This document shows, piece after piece, positions 31,916 through 41,237 of a stretch of 42,139 bases of DNA (position 1 is its first letter; every line of letters starts with the position of its first letter). The DNA comes from Acidiferrobacteraceae bacterium (lineage in GTDB: Bacteria; Pseudomonadota; Gammaproteobacteria; Arenicellales; UBA868). The notes below the pieces were generated by a model. The model was not told where the DNA came from. It was given only the letters and a program-made list of their open reading frames with translations, and did no database searches. The stretch covers positions 1-42,139 of the forward strand of contig PBOB01000082.1 in the NCBI GenBank assembly GCA_002724185.1. The letters are read 5' to 3'. A program made the translations under genes and the position numbers.

Positions 31916-32836
31916 ATGGGATTTTTGTCAAGTTTAGGGAGGCCAGGCCCATCGGGATTTGGATCAGCTACGACTGCTGAGCAAGCTACTTTTGGTCTAG
32001 ATCTCGTTGGCCGGACATATTTGGTTACGGGATCTGGCTCGGGCCTTGGGAAAGAAACAGCGAGAGTTTTAGCTCTTCGGGGCGCTCGAGTCTTTGCGCT
32101 TGCTCGCAACAACTCGAAAGCGAGGCAAATATCAGGAGAGATACCGGGGGAGGTGGTGCCTATTGGATGTGACTTAGCTGATATAAAAAGTATTCAGGCT
32201 GCAATACGAGATATCGTAGCAACCGAAGTAGATTTTGATGCGTTTATAGGGAATGCCGGCGTGATGGCGTTACCGAGCTGCGTCCAGAGGAATGGCTTCG
32301 AGTTACAATTTTTTACTAATCATGTTGGCCATGCTGCTTTGATTAATGGCCTGATCCACCGGTTAAAATCAAATGGGAGAGTTGTAGTCCTTTCTAGCGC
32401 AGCTCATGAAATGACATACAAGGAGGGGATACAATTCGACAATCTTTCAGGCTCAAATGGCTATTCTCCTTGGAAGGCCTATGGTCAGTCGAAACTATGT
32501 AATCTGCTATTTGCCAGATATTTGGCGACCCGTTTACCCATTTCTGGGCAAACCTCAAATGCGGTACACCCTGGAGTAATTGTGACCCCTCTTATGCGGA
32601 ATCTTAACCCAGCCATGATGCTCTCGGGTAAACTAGTTAGCCCCTTCTTCATGAAAACAGTTGAGCAAGGGGCAGCAACACAGGTATATGTTGCAACACA
32701 TCCATCACTTGCAGAGGTCAATGGTATGTATTTTGCGGATTGCAATCTTAAGAAGTCGAGTGAGTATGGAAGGGATATGAGACTTGCAGCTGAGTTGTGG
32801 AGAAAGACTGAAGAGATTATAAAAGCTATAGTCTAA
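31916..32836 (+). CDS. short-chain dehydrogenase/reductase (retinol-dehydrogenase-like)
   Basis: A 306-residue SDR of the extended-N-terminus type. The first about 30 residues precede the TGSGSGLGKETA nucleotide motif. NAG is GNAGVM, the serine is in VLSSAAHEM, and YGQSK is the catalytic Tyr-Lys. It has a long substrate loop (PLMRNLNPAMMLSGK) as in retinol and WW-domain oxidoreductase-like families. Acts with NADP(H) on an alcohol or ketone of unknown identity. Start ATG 31916. Followed by TIGR04076 and an aldo/keto reductase on the same strand. Confidence 0.88.
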   Translation: MGFLSSLGRPGPSGFGSATTAEQATFGLDLVGRTYLVTGSGSGLGKETARVLALRGARVFALARNNSKARQISGEIPGEVVPIGCDLADIKSIQAAIRDIVATEVDFDAFIGNAGVMALPSCVQRNGFELQFFTNHVGHAALINGLIHRLKSNGRVVVLSSAAHEMTYKEGIQFDNLSGSNGYSPWKAYGQSKLCNLLFARYLATRLPISGQTSNAVHPGVIVTPLMRNLNPAMMLSGKLVSPFFMKTVEQGAATQVYVATHPSLAEVNGMYFADCNLKKSSEYGRDMRLAAELWRKTEEIIKAIV

Positions 32837-32866
32837 GCAATTATGTTCCGTAAACGAGGAGCATTT

Positions 32867-33292
32867 GTGCATATGAACAACGATACTTCTTTCGATGATG
32901 ATAAGAAAACTGCTGATAGCGACTCTTCGGACGACTCGTTTGTGCTGTATGACCTACGTGTAGAAGTAGTGAAAGGAGATCTTCCGATGATATGTAATCA
33001 TCAAGTTGGAGACTATTTTCTTGTTCAGGGCGAGAGCCTCATATTTGAGCAAGTAAAGAGTTTTCCGATGTACGCAGTCGCAACTGTACTGCCTTTTCTG
33101 CCGGCTAAGCAGCGTGAAACAGATAGTAATGACTGGATGACTACTGACACGGACATTGCATGTCCGGACCCGCACTGTGGTGGTCGATTTAGGATCACAA
33201 GAACTGGTAAGAGAGTTTTTAAACATTCAGAAACTACTGGCCTGCCCGCAGATCGTGGAACACCCTACTGGCATAACGATGACAAAACCTAA
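32867..33292 (+). CDS. TIGR04076 family protein
   Basis: A small protein (about 141 residues from GTG 32867; the frame reaches ATG 32843). The N terminus is acidic and low in complexity (NNDTSFDDDKK). The core has YDLRVEVVKGDLPMICNHQVGDYFLV, AVATVLPFLPAKQRE and a CPDPHCGGRFRI motif typical of TIGR04076. GAGGAG ends five bases before GTG 32867 and eleven before ATG 32873; either could start translation. The function of the family is unknown. It overlaps the next gene by 14 bases. Confidence 0.75.
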   Translation: MHMNNDTSFDDDKKTADSDSSDDSFVLYDLRVEVVKGDLPMICNHQVGDYFLVQGESLIFEQVKSFPMYAVATVLPFLPAKQRETDSNDWMTTDTDIACPDPHCGGRFRITRTGKRVFKHSETTGLPADRGTPYWHNDDKT

Positions 33293-34364
33293 AGCTAATC
33301 AACAACCAATTGTGGTCGAAAGTGCTGAATTACGTCCTGGATATAGTATTTCAAGGATTATCCGAGGTGGATGGCAGTTAGCTGGAGGCCATGGATCGGT
33401 CGATAGACAGCGAGCTGTCGATGATTTTGAAAAATTCCTGTTTGCAGGTATCAACACATATGATTGCGCAGATATCTATACTGGTGTTGAAGAAATGATT
33501 GGTAGGTTTATTAGCGCGGTGCGGAGTAAATATGGGCACAATGATGCATCTAAGATTAAGGTGCATACAAAAATCGTGCCAGATCTGGATCGTCTGAGCA
33601 CTTATACTCCACGCCATATAGAAAAGGTAATTGACCGATCACTACAAAGGCTAGGGGTGGAGCGACTTGATCTTGTTCAGTTTTTCTGGTGGGATCTTAA
33701 TGTCGGTTCTCCAATAGATACGCTTTATTCGCTGTCTCACCTGCAAGAGAAAGGCAAAATTCATCTTCTCGGTGTTACAAACTGGGATGTTCAGCAGATC
33801 GAACCTTTTTTCGATTCGGGTCTAGACATCGTTTCAGCCCAAGTTCAGTATTCCATGTTAGATCAAAGACCAGCTAATCAATTAGTCAGCTGGTGTGCTG
33901 TAAACAATGTCAAGCTCTTGTGCTATGGTGTGCTTGCTGGAGGATTTCTGACTGAATCATGGTTTGGAAAGACTGACCCAGGCTACGAATTTGAAAACAG
34001 ATCTCTTATCAAATACCGTCTCATCATCGATGAATTTGGGGGTTGGGATCTGTTCCAGGTGTTGATGGGCGAGCTGAAGAGCGTTGCTGATCGCCATTCT
34101 GTCTCAATTAGCGCGGTAGCTACACGTTATGTATTAGATCAATCACAAGTCGGTGCGGTTATTATCGGTGCGCGTTATGCGCATAACCTTTCTAGCACGC
34201 TTGCCGTCTTTAATTTAACCTTGGGTTCAGATGATAAGGCATCGATAGATAGCATTCTTAGTCAACGTGCTGGGCCCAGTGGACCAGTATATGGACTAGA
34301 GGGCAACCGGACCGGTATCCATGGCTCAATCATGAAGTACAACTTGAGCGGATCATTGGAGTGA
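33279..34364 (+). CDS. aldo/keto reductase family protein (catalytic His replaced)
   Basis: About 361 residues with the (beta/alpha)8 aldo/keto-reductase pattern. Asp62 and Tyr67 are in YDCADIYTGVE, Lys98 in VHTKIV, and the NADPH site falls in LLCYGVLAGGFL and the VIIGAR segment. The catalytic histidine of the usual QFHWWD motif is Phe136 in QFFWWDL. ATG 33279 overlaps the TIGR04076 gene by 14 bases; upstream in-frame codons lie inside that gene. It may have lost reductase activity or use a different acid. It may work with the SDR upstream. Confidence 0.83.
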   Translation: MTKPKANQQPIVVESAELRPGYSISRIIRGGWQLAGGHGSVDRQRAVDDFEKFLFAGINTYDCADIYTGVEEMIGRFISAVRSKYGHNDASKIKVHTKIVPDLDRLSTYTPRHIEKVIDRSLQRLGVERLDLVQFFWWDLNVGSPIDTLYSLSHLQEKGKIHLLGVTNWDVQQIEPFFDSGLDIVSAQVQYSMLDQRPANQLVSWCAVNNVKLLCYGVLAGGFLTESWFGKTDPGYEFENRSLIKYRLIIDEFGGWDLFQVLMGELKSVADRHSVSISAVATRYVLDQSQVGAVIIGARYAHNLSSTLAVFNLTLGSDDKASIDSILSQRAGPSGPVYGLEGNRTGIHGSIMKYNLSGSLE

Positions 34365-34395
34365 CAGGTCCGGGCTACTTGATGCCCCGCTAATC

Positions 34396-35553
34396 TCACA
34401 GTGAATCTAGGACGGCATGAATCGCTGTTAGGGAGGCGTTCCCAAGTTCTTTACTTCGCTCGGGTGACCAGCCTTGGGTTATATCTTTGGCGTGTGTACA
34501 GTCTTTAAAAGGCTGCTCTACCAGAATGCTTAAACAGCGATAAGTCTCACCTATATAATTCCAGGCCATTCTAAGATCGGGATTCGGAGGCGGTCCACCT
34601 GGGTATTCGTACCCTCTCCTATAGTCGGGATTGACCGTTTGCAGAACATCTTGAAAATGACGGAAATTTGACTCCATCTTTTTAGTTACGGATGGAACTT
34701 CAAGAGGGCCTCCTAGAAATACATACGGTAGCTCTTCATCTCCGTGCACATCCATGAAGAAATCCACATTGGTTTCTTGCATGCGCTGTTGGACTAGGAA
34801 TACTTCAGGACTTTTTTCCATGCTGGGGGTTACCCATTCACGGTTCAAGTCAACGTCACCCCCATTCCGTCGGGTGCGACCACTCCAAGCGCCATCTGGA
34901 TTCATACAGGGTACAACATAAAAAGTTGCCTTGCTCAAGAGACTTCGAGAAATAGCATTATTGTTGTCTAGGAGGCCTTCAAGAAGGCCTTCAGTAAACC
35001 ATTCCGCCATGGTCTCTGATGGATGCTGACGGGCGCATATCCAACAAGAGCGCGTTTCAGGATCGCCAGATCCGATTTTCAGCAACTCTATATCATTATC
35101 TCGATGTGTTTTCCCGAGCACCTCTAGTGATGCAGCCTTCGAGGTCAGAGCGTGGTCAATAAGGTTCATGTGCCGCTCATGCGAATAGGGGGCAAAGCTT
35201 GCGAAGTAAACAGAATCACGCTCTGACTTAATAGTGAAAGTTAAAAGCCCATCTTTGAATTCAGTAGGTATCCGGAACCAGTTAACTCGGTCATAGGATG
35301 CACAGGCTCTGTAATCAACGTACGGTCCAGGAATGTCAAGTTCTTCTCTTTCTGCTAAACGAAAAGCATCCGCTGCATTATTAATAGTGAGTCTGCATTC
35401 CTTGCCCCGGACTCCCAAAAGTCGAAAGTAGTACCAGTATCTTTCACCGCCAATGGGGTCATCCCGAAGCTCAAGCTGAATCTCTCCAGGCTCCTTGATG
35501 CTTAGGCATCTTATGCTGGCGCTCTCAAAATTGGTACTGATTGTGATGGCCAT
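34396..35553 (-). CDS. M14-family zinc carboxypeptidase-like protein
   Basis: A 385-residue protein with an N-terminal beta-sandwich domain (about 1-125) like the cytosolic-carboxypeptidase N domain, then an M14 catalytic domain. Zinc ligands: His and Glu in ARQHPSETMAEW and a later His in MDVHGDEELPY. The substrate-binding Arg is in DVDLNREW and the catalytic Glu in ILVEQPF. No signal peptide, so cytoplasmic. It could trim C-terminal residues or hydrolyse amide bonds of small amides. Alone on the minus strand between the aldo/keto reductase and the ABC importer; the ATG faces that importer's promoter. Confidence 0.87.
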   Translation of the reverse strand: MAITISTNFESASIRCLSIKEPGEIQLELRDDPIGGERYWYYFRLLGVRGKECRLTINNAADAFRLAEREELDIPGPYVDYRACASYDRVNWFRIPTEFKDGLLTFTIKSERDSVYFASFAPYSHERHMNLIDHALTSKAASLEVLGKTHRDNDIELLKIGSGDPETRSCWICARQHPSETMAEWFTEGLLEGLLDNNNAISRSLLSKATFYVVPCMNPDGAWSGRTRRNGGDVDLNREWVTPSMEKSPEVFLVQQRMQETNVDFFMDVHGDEELPYVFLGGPLEVPSVTKKMESNFRHFQDVLQTVNPDYRRGYEYPGGPPPNPDLRMAWNYIGETYRCLSILVEQPFKDCTHAKDITQGWSPERSKELGNASLTAIHAVLDSL

Positions 35554-35577
35554 TATTTGCGTTTATCTCCAGTATGG

Positions 35578-35604
35578 TTGACTACAGTATACATTTGGTA
35601 TTAT
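35578..35604 (+). promoter_or_regulatory. candidate sigma-70 promoter for the ABC importer
   Basis: TTGACT at 35578-35583 as -35, with TATTAT at 35599-35604 (spacer 15) or TATAGA at 35602-35607 (spacer 18) as -10. It lies about 55-80 bases ahead of the substrate-binding protein gene, in a 108-base divergent gap. The boxes are close to consensus, but the spacing is not optimal for either choice. Confidence 0.45.
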
Positions 35605-35650
35605 AGATCACCATAGCCTATAAATTTCTGGGTGTGGCTGTATATAAAAA

Positions 35651-35655
35651 AGGAG
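35651..35655 (+). promoter_or_regulatory. ribosome binding site of the substrate-binding protein gene
   Basis: AGGAG at 35651-35655 lies three bases before ATG 35659 and six before ATG 35662. The second ATG gives the better spacing. It rules out the in-frame GTG at 35632 as the start. Confidence 0.7.
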
Positions 35656-35661
35656 AAAATG

Positions 35662-37269
35662 ATGAAAAATCTTTCGAAAAATGGAGGAGGAATCAGCCGT
35701 CGGCAGTTTCTGCAGATTGGGACAAACGTTGGTTTAATAATGGCAGTTGCGCCCAATAGCGCTTTTGCTGATGGGCATAAAGATCTTGTCGTTGCGATAC
35801 CCGCTGATCTTGGTGGTTGGGATCAAGATTATCTAGCTTTTGATTTAGTTGGTTTAGCGACGATGAAGAATTGCTACCCATATATGATTGAGTATGGCGT
35901 TAAATCAGTTGGCGATGCGCACGTAATGGATACAGAAAATATCGTGCCTGTTTTTGCCGAATCATGGGAGAGCGACTCAGAAGGGCGAGTGTGGACGCTT
36001 CGAATACGAAAGGGCCTTCGTTTTCCCAGTGGTAATGCTTTGACAGCTCACGATGTGAAGTGGTCGAAAGATCGCGCATTTGCGGCGCAGGCAAATGTTG
36101 CTGGCATTTATCGGATGATCGGCCTAAGTGAAGCAAGCCAGGTCGAAGTTGTTGATGACTACACGATTCGAATCACCCAATCGCAGCCGAGTAGCCTGTC
36201 TTCGCATATACAAGTCATTTGTCTTTATGTCTTTGATTCGGAAGAACTGAAGAAGCATGCTACGAGTGATGATCCTTGGGCAAAGGAATGGGCTACTAAG
36301 AATCCTCAAAGTGGCGGTGCTTATAATGTCACATCTTATAAAGCTGGGCAGGAGATCGTGCTTGAGGCAAATGAAAATTATCCACTTGATCAGCCTCGGG
36401 TAAAGAGAGTGCGGTTGCAAGTCGTGCCATCGGCGGCCAATCGACGCCTTCTACTAGAAAAAGGTGAAATAGACATCGCATTAGGTCTCTCACGCCGAGA
36501 CATCGATGACTTGAGAAGCGCTCCAGACATTAAAGTTATATCTAGCCCAAGTAATGAATGGGTATTTATGCCAATGTCTGCCACTGTTGCGCCGCTTGAC
36601 AATTCCAAAGTTCGGCAAGCCCTGGCGCATGCTGTTCCATATGATGCCATCGTTAAGAATGTTTATAATGGCAACGCACGACGTTCAACAAGTCCAGTTC
36701 CCTTAGACATGCCAGGACATTCGGCCTCTGGTTATCCTTTTGCCTATGATTTAGATAAGGCTCGTCAATTACTGAGTGAGGCAGGAGTAACTGACGGTTT
36801 TGAAGTTGAGCTTGCAGTAATGGCGGGGGATGTAGAGCAGGAGCGAATTGCTGTGATCGTTGGGAATTCTTTTGAGCAGATCGGTGTTAGCCTGAAGATT
36901 AGTGCGTTGGACCCCGGCACACTTTTCCAGCGCAGGACAGAGAAGTCTATTCCTTTGCAAATTGCAAGTGGGCAGATGTGGGTAAACGATATCGAATATC
37001 TGCTAGCAACAAGCTTAACTCCGGGTGGGTTCTTGAATTATGCGGGCTATGATAATCCAAGGGTTCAAGAGATTTTTGTTGAACTCAACACCTTGGCTGA
37101 TCAGTCATCCCGAGCTAAGCTCTTCACTGAACTTCAGGATATTTTGGCAGATGATGTCCCATGGCTAGTTCTTGCGCAACCCAATTTTGACTTGCCTGTA
37201 TCCGCAAGAGTGTCTAATTGGGTGCAACCAGTCGATGGATTGTTCCGATTGTACTATCTGGAAACTTGA
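35662..37269 (+). CDS. peptide/nickel-type ABC transporter substrate-binding protein (SBP family 5)
   Basis: About 535 residues. The N terminus is a twin-arginine signal (SRRQFLQ at about 12-18, then hydrophobic stretch ending NSAFA). SBP_bac_5 features follow: PVFAESWESDSEGRVWTLRIRKGLRFPSGNALTAHDVKWSKDR region, NPQSGGAYNV, and PLDNSKVRQALAHAV in the second lobe. It binds a peptide or peptide-like ligand in the periplasm. Followed by both permeases and a fused ATPase, so the importer is complete. A hydantoinase-type gene downstream suggests a cyclic amide or peptide ligand; this is inferred. Confidence 0.9.
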   Translation: MKNLSKNGGGISRRQFLQIGTNVGLIMAVAPNSAFADGHKDLVVAIPADLGGWDQDYLAFDLVGLATMKNCYPYMIEYGVKSVGDAHVMDTENIVPVFAESWESDSEGRVWTLRIRKGLRFPSGNALTAHDVKWSKDRAFAAQANVAGIYRMIGLSEASQVEVVDDYTIRITQSQPSSLSSHIQVICLYVFDSEELKKHATSDDPWAKEWATKNPQSGGAYNVTSYKAGQEIVLEANENYPLDQPRVKRVRLQVVPSAANRRLLLEKGEIDIALGLSRRDIDDLRSAPDIKVISSPSNEWVFMPMSATVAPLDNSKVRQALAHAVPYDAIVKNVYNGNARRSTSPVPLDMPGHSASGYPFAYDLDKARQLLSEAGVTDGFEVELAVMAGDVEQERIAVIVGNSFEQIGVSLKISALDPGTLFQRRTEKSIPLQIASGQMWVNDIEYLLATSLTPGGFLNYAGYDNPRVQEIFVELNTLADQSSRAKLFTELQDILADDVPWLVLAQPNFDLPVSARVSNWVQPVDGLFRLYYLET

Positions 37270-37314
37270 ATTAGATAACCCTGCGTTAAGTGCGCAGTGT
37301 AGTCTCGCGCGATC

Positions 37315-38325
37315 ATGCGCTTAGCTACGCTAATATTTCGTCGCTTGCAACGACTGATCCCGGTTTTAATCGGGGTCAGCGTTGTGTGCTTCGCGTTGAT
37401 TAGAGTATTGCCGGGTGATCCAATTTTATTAATCGTTCCAGAAACGGCGACTGCTGAAGATATTGAACGAACACGGATCCGATACGGTCTGGACAGGCCA
37501 ATTGTTGTGCAGTATTGGGATTATATGTCGGGTGTTGTTCAGGGTGATTTCGGCACGTCTATACAGACAAACAGGCCAGTAGCCGAAGAAGTCCGAGAAC
37601 GACTGCCACGTACACTTGAGCTAGTGGGTTACGGGTTCTTGTGCTCGTTGCTGCTTGCACTATGCTTCGGATTTATTAGCGCATATCGGCCTGGAAAACC
37701 GATCGATCATAGCTCTCGGATGCTGGCGTTAGCGGGTAACTCATTACCAGAGTTTTGGTTTGCACTCATATTGATCTTGGTCTTCTTTGGATTTCTGGGT
37801 TGGGCTCCCCCCCCAATTGGTCGAATCGGAACCGACATCGATATCATTAGGGTGACGGGTTTCATGACACTAGATGCAATCATTACCGGTAACTGGAGCG
37901 CATTGGTCTCTGCGCTACATCACTTAATGCTACCCGTGCTGACCTTAGGTATCGTCGCGATGGCGCCCATGATGCGAACTATTCGAGCATCTGCGATGGA
38001 AGTGCTTAATTCTAGTGGATACCGATGTGCTGCATCCCACGGCTTAAGTAGCGGCAGGTTATTCCGAAATTATGTATTGCGAGAATCACTAGTTCCCTTG
38101 CCCGTATTAGGGGGATTAGTTTTTGGCAATCTAATTGGGGGTAGTGTCCTTGTGGAGTACGTATTTTCATGGCAAGGTTTTGGACAGTGGGCGCTACGTG
38201 GCCTCTTATTGCGTGATTATCCGGTAATTCAATCTTTTGTTCTGATAATTGCAGGCTTCTATGTAGTTATCTTTTTAATTGCAGATGTTGTTCAAGCGAT
38301 ACTGGATCCGAGAATAAAGTTTTGA
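37315..38325 (+). CDS. ABC transporter permease (DppB type)
   Basis: A 336-residue inner membrane permease with the N-terminal LIFRRLQRLIPVLIGVS helix of the DppB family, the conserved DPILLIV and RYGLDRPIVVQYWDYM segments, and a binding-protein-dependent transport domain. The coupling EAA loop is close to SGYRCAASHGLSSGRL. About six helices. It ends with a stop codon overlapped by the next gene's TTG (TTGA). Confidence 0.92.
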   Translation: MRLATLIFRRLQRLIPVLIGVSVVCFALIRVLPGDPILLIVPETATAEDIERTRIRYGLDRPIVVQYWDYMSGVVQGDFGTSIQTNRPVAEEVRERLPRTLELVGYGFLCSLLLALCFGFISAYRPGKPIDHSSRMLALAGNSLPEFWFALILILVFFGFLGWAPPPIGRIGTDIDIIRVTGFMTLDAIITGNWSALVSALHHLMLPVLTLGIVAMAPMMRTIRASAMEVLNSSGYRCAASHGLSSGRLFRNYVLRESLVPLPVLGGLVFGNLIGGSVLVEYVFSWQGFGQWALRGLLLRDYPVIQSFVLIIAGFYVVIFLIADVVQAILDPRIKF

Positions 38326-39170
38326 AAGCTACTAACAAAAAGAGACGTTTGTGGTCGCTGAATCAATCAGGTGATATTTTGGCTATTACTGGAATAATAA
38401 TTCTAACAGTAATAAGCATTATGGCGATTGCTGCTCCGCTGTTTAGTTCATGGGGACCTAAACAAATAGATTTCTCCGCATTCTTGTCTGCGCCTACTGC
38501 TAACCATTGGTTCGGCACAGACGGCAATGGTATGGATGTGTGGAGTCGCATTCTTTACGGAGCCCGAATTGATCTGAGTATTGGAATTAGTTCAGTTGTG
38601 ATTGCGGTTTTAGTTGGTTCGACTATTGGGAGTATTGCGGGTTATTTCGGAGGATGGATGGACGCTATAGTGATGCGTCTAACAGATATTGTTCAAGCAT
38701 TCCCGCCATTCATTTTGGCCTTGACAGTAGCTGCGATGTTCGGCAGAGACATTGGGCAACTTGTATTGGCAATTAGTCTAGTTTTTATGCCAGCCTATAT
38801 TCGCTTGATGCGTAGTGAAATTCGCGCATTGCGGCAACGCTCGTTTATAGAGGCAGCAGAGTGCGCTGGTAATACACATATGAGAATTCTCGTGCGACAT
38901 CTTATACCTAATGCCACTCGGCCAATATTAGTGATAGCGCCACTCAACTGTGGTTGGGCAATTTTAACATTGGCCGGCCTATCGTTTCTTGGTCTTGGAA
39001 TACCGATTCCAGAGGCAGAGTGGGGTGCAATGATAAGCGCCGGTGCAGCAGATGTAATTGGGGGTAGATGGTGGACCTCTGTATTTCCGGGTCTTATTTT
39101 GTTTATTAGTGTTTTAGGCTTTAACCTCATTGGTGAAGGATTTCTGGAAAGGTCGGGACAGCGGTCATGA
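38322..39170 (+). CDS. ABC transporter permease (DppC type), TTG start
   Basis: A 282-residue permease starting at TTG 38322, whose TTGA overlaps the stop of the DppB-type gene. The N-terminal helix is followed by a periplasmic FGTDGNGMDVWSRILYGARIDL motif, typical of DppC. The EAA loop (FIEAAECAGNTHMRI) couples to the ATPase. Its stop overlaps the ATG of the fused ATPase gene (ATGA). Confidence 0.92.
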   Translation: MKATNKKRRLWSLNQSGDILAITGIIILTVISIMAIAAPLFSSWGPKQIDFSAFLSAPTANHWFGTDGNGMDVWSRILYGARIDLSIGISSVVIAVLVGSTIGSIAGYFGGWMDAIVMRLTDIVQAFPPFILALTVAAMFGRDIGQLVLAISLVFMPAYIRLMRSEIRALRQRSFIEAAECAGNTHMRILVRHLIPNATRPILVIAPLNCGWAILTLAGLSFLGLGIPIPEAEWGAMISAGAADVIGGRWWTSVFPGLILFISVLGFNLIGEGFLERSGQRS

Positions 39171-41164
39171 ACACAACGGGCCTCAAAATTGACGAACTCT
39201 CTGTGACTATTGGTGGATCAAGTGCGAACACTTCAGTGCTTCATAGAGTCTCATTTACAGTTGCTCCAGGCGAAGTTGTTGGCTTGGTGGGTGAAAGTGG
39301 TGGTGGAAAAACTATGGTCGCTCGAGCAATAACTGGTCAATTACCAACGACGGCTCACTCATCTGGCCGTATTACAATTGACGATGAGGCCATTGCTGGC
39401 AAGTTTAATCACACGCACTCAGCGCCAGAAATCCTCAAGGCGGCACTTTGTTTTCAAAATCCATTAACAGCGTTGAGTCCCACACGCCAGATTGGAAAGC
39501 AGATTGTTGATCGAATAGTGACGCATAGTGGTGTTGAAAGAGCTAAGGCTGCAGAACAGGCGTTGTCTATTTTGAGTCAAATGGGAATTCGAGATCCGAA
39601 AAGGAGGATGGAAGTATTCCCGCATGAGCTCTCTGGAGGCATGGCTCAGCGTGTTATGATAGCTTTGGCTATTGCATGCGAACCCCGTATATTGATCGCA
39701 GATGAGCCTTCCACGGGGCTAGATGTAACTTTGACTCGGGATATCATGAAGTTGTTCCGTGATATCGCAGATAAGGGTCAGCAAGGTGTTCTTATTATCT
39801 CACATGATATAGCAGCTATTTCTGCTACATGTAATCGTCTAATGGTTTTATATGCAGGTAGTTTGGTCGAGTCAGGACCCACTGATTATGTGCTGAAGAA
39901 GCCTGCACATCCGTACACTGCTGCGTTAATCGATTCAGTGCCAACATTGTACCACCGAGATGATTACCAAGGCCCACTTCAAGGTTCAATGCCTCAATTC
40001 TCAGCTCCTCCTGTGGCTTGCCCGTTTGAGCCTCGTTGCAGTTTCGCCGAAGATGATTGCCGATCTGGTTCCCCACCTACGAGACCGGTTAGTGATCACT
40101 GGACCGTCAAATGTTTTCATAGCGAGTCAGCTTATCTTGATAAGTATGATCAGTGGGATGACACAGCTGTTGCCAGGAATGAGTCCACAATAAATACTAA
40201 CAAAATAGACTCTAGAACGAAGGTCAAGAAATTGATCGAGCTCCAGGATGTAGACATAGCCTATCGCACTAACTGGGGCAGATCATCTAAACGTATACTA
40301 AAAAAGATTAGTGTGACATTCAATGATGGCGAATCAGTTGGTATTGTTGGCGAGAGTGGTTGCGGCAAAAGTACTTTGGCGCGCGCCATTATGGGACTAA
40401 TCCCGCCTCTGAGCGGACAGATTCGGTTTGATGGTATTGAGTTAGCTAAGCAGTCTCCAAGACAATTGCGGCTACTTCGACGTCGTATGCAATTGGTTTT
40501 TCAAGATCCTTTAGATGCGCTTAATCCAAAACTTCGAGTTTCTCAGATTATTCGCGACCCCCTAACTCTCCTAGAGATGACACACGATGAAAAAAACACA
40601 TCTATAGCAAGGACACTTGGTCGTGTACGGCTAGATGAGCAGTTTAGTGAACGCTTGCCGTCCCAGTTATCTGGCGGCCAAGCTCAACGAGTTGGAATAG
40701 CGAGAGGATTGGTCATCGATCCTGAGCTAATTGTATTTGATGAACCAACGTCAGCCCTAGACGTAACTGTACAGGCTCAGATTTTGGGCTTAATTAAGAC
40801 GCTTATTGCTGATCGCAATCGAACTTATATTTTCATCTCGCATGATCTTGCAACAATCAAAGACCTATGCGACCGAGTTGTCGTGATGTATATGGGTAGA
40901 ATAGTCGAGGACGGACCTATTGAGCTTGTTTTCAATAAGCCATCACACCCCTATACTCGTGCTCTTTTAGGAGCCGTGCCTCAGTTGCGTGAAGAGACAA
41001 CTGCCGAAACTGTATACTTGAAGCGTGATTTAGATGAAGCAGCTACGGAGCTTATTGGATGCGCGTTAGCACCACGCTGCCCTTTTGTTGAAGACAAATG
41101 CAACATGGACCAAGCTTTGCGTGAAATATCAGAGAAACATAGCGTAGCATGTTGGAAAGTATAA
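39167..41164 (+). CDS. fused double ATPase of peptide ABC importer (DppD-DppF type)
   Basis: A 665-residue fusion of two ATP-binding cassettes. First half: Walker A GESGGGKT, signature LSGGMAQRVM, Walker B/D-loop DEPSTGLDVT, and a C-terminal oligopeptide-type region with cysteines (CPFEPRCSFAEDDC). Second half: GESGCGKST, LSGGQAQRVGIARGL, DEPTSALDVT, and a second APRCPFVEDKC. The linker of about 60 residues, ending near 350, is hydrophilic. The cysteine tails match the [4Fe-4S]-type peptide ATPases. One polypeptide thus supplies both cassettes. Confidence 0.93.
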   Translation: MNTTGLKIDELSVTIGGSSANTSVLHRVSFTVAPGEVVGLVGESGGGKTMVARAITGQLPTTAHSSGRITIDDEAIAGKFNHTHSAPEILKAALCFQNPLTALSPTRQIGKQIVDRIVTHSGVERAKAAEQALSILSQMGIRDPKRRMEVFPHELSGGMAQRVMIALAIACEPRILIADEPSTGLDVTLTRDIMKLFRDIADKGQQGVLIISHDIAAISATCNRLMVLYAGSLVESGPTDYVLKKPAHPYTAALIDSVPTLYHRDDYQGPLQGSMPQFSAPPVACPFEPRCSFAEDDCRSGSPPTRPVSDHWTVKCFHSESAYLDKYDQWDDTAVARNESTINTNKIDSRTKVKKLIELQDVDIAYRTNWGRSSKRILKKISVTFNDGESVGIVGESGCGKSTLARAIMGLIPPLSGQIRFDGIELAKQSPRQLRLLRRRMQLVFQDPLDALNPKLRVSQIIRDPLTLLEMTHDEKNTSIARTLGRVRLDEQFSERLPSQLSGGQAQRVGIARGLVIDPELIVFDEPTSALDVTVQAQILGLIKTLIADRNRTYIFISHDLATIKDLCDRVVVMYMGRIVEDGPIELVFNKPSHPYTRALLGAVPQLREETTAETVYLKRDLDEAATELIGCALAPRCPFVEDKCNMDQALREISEKHSVACWKV

Positions 41165-41237
41165 ACCTTGAGATAAACAGTTTTTATTTAACATATGAGA
41201 ACTAAATTGATAAAACTTTGTCGGCTACAATAGCGTT

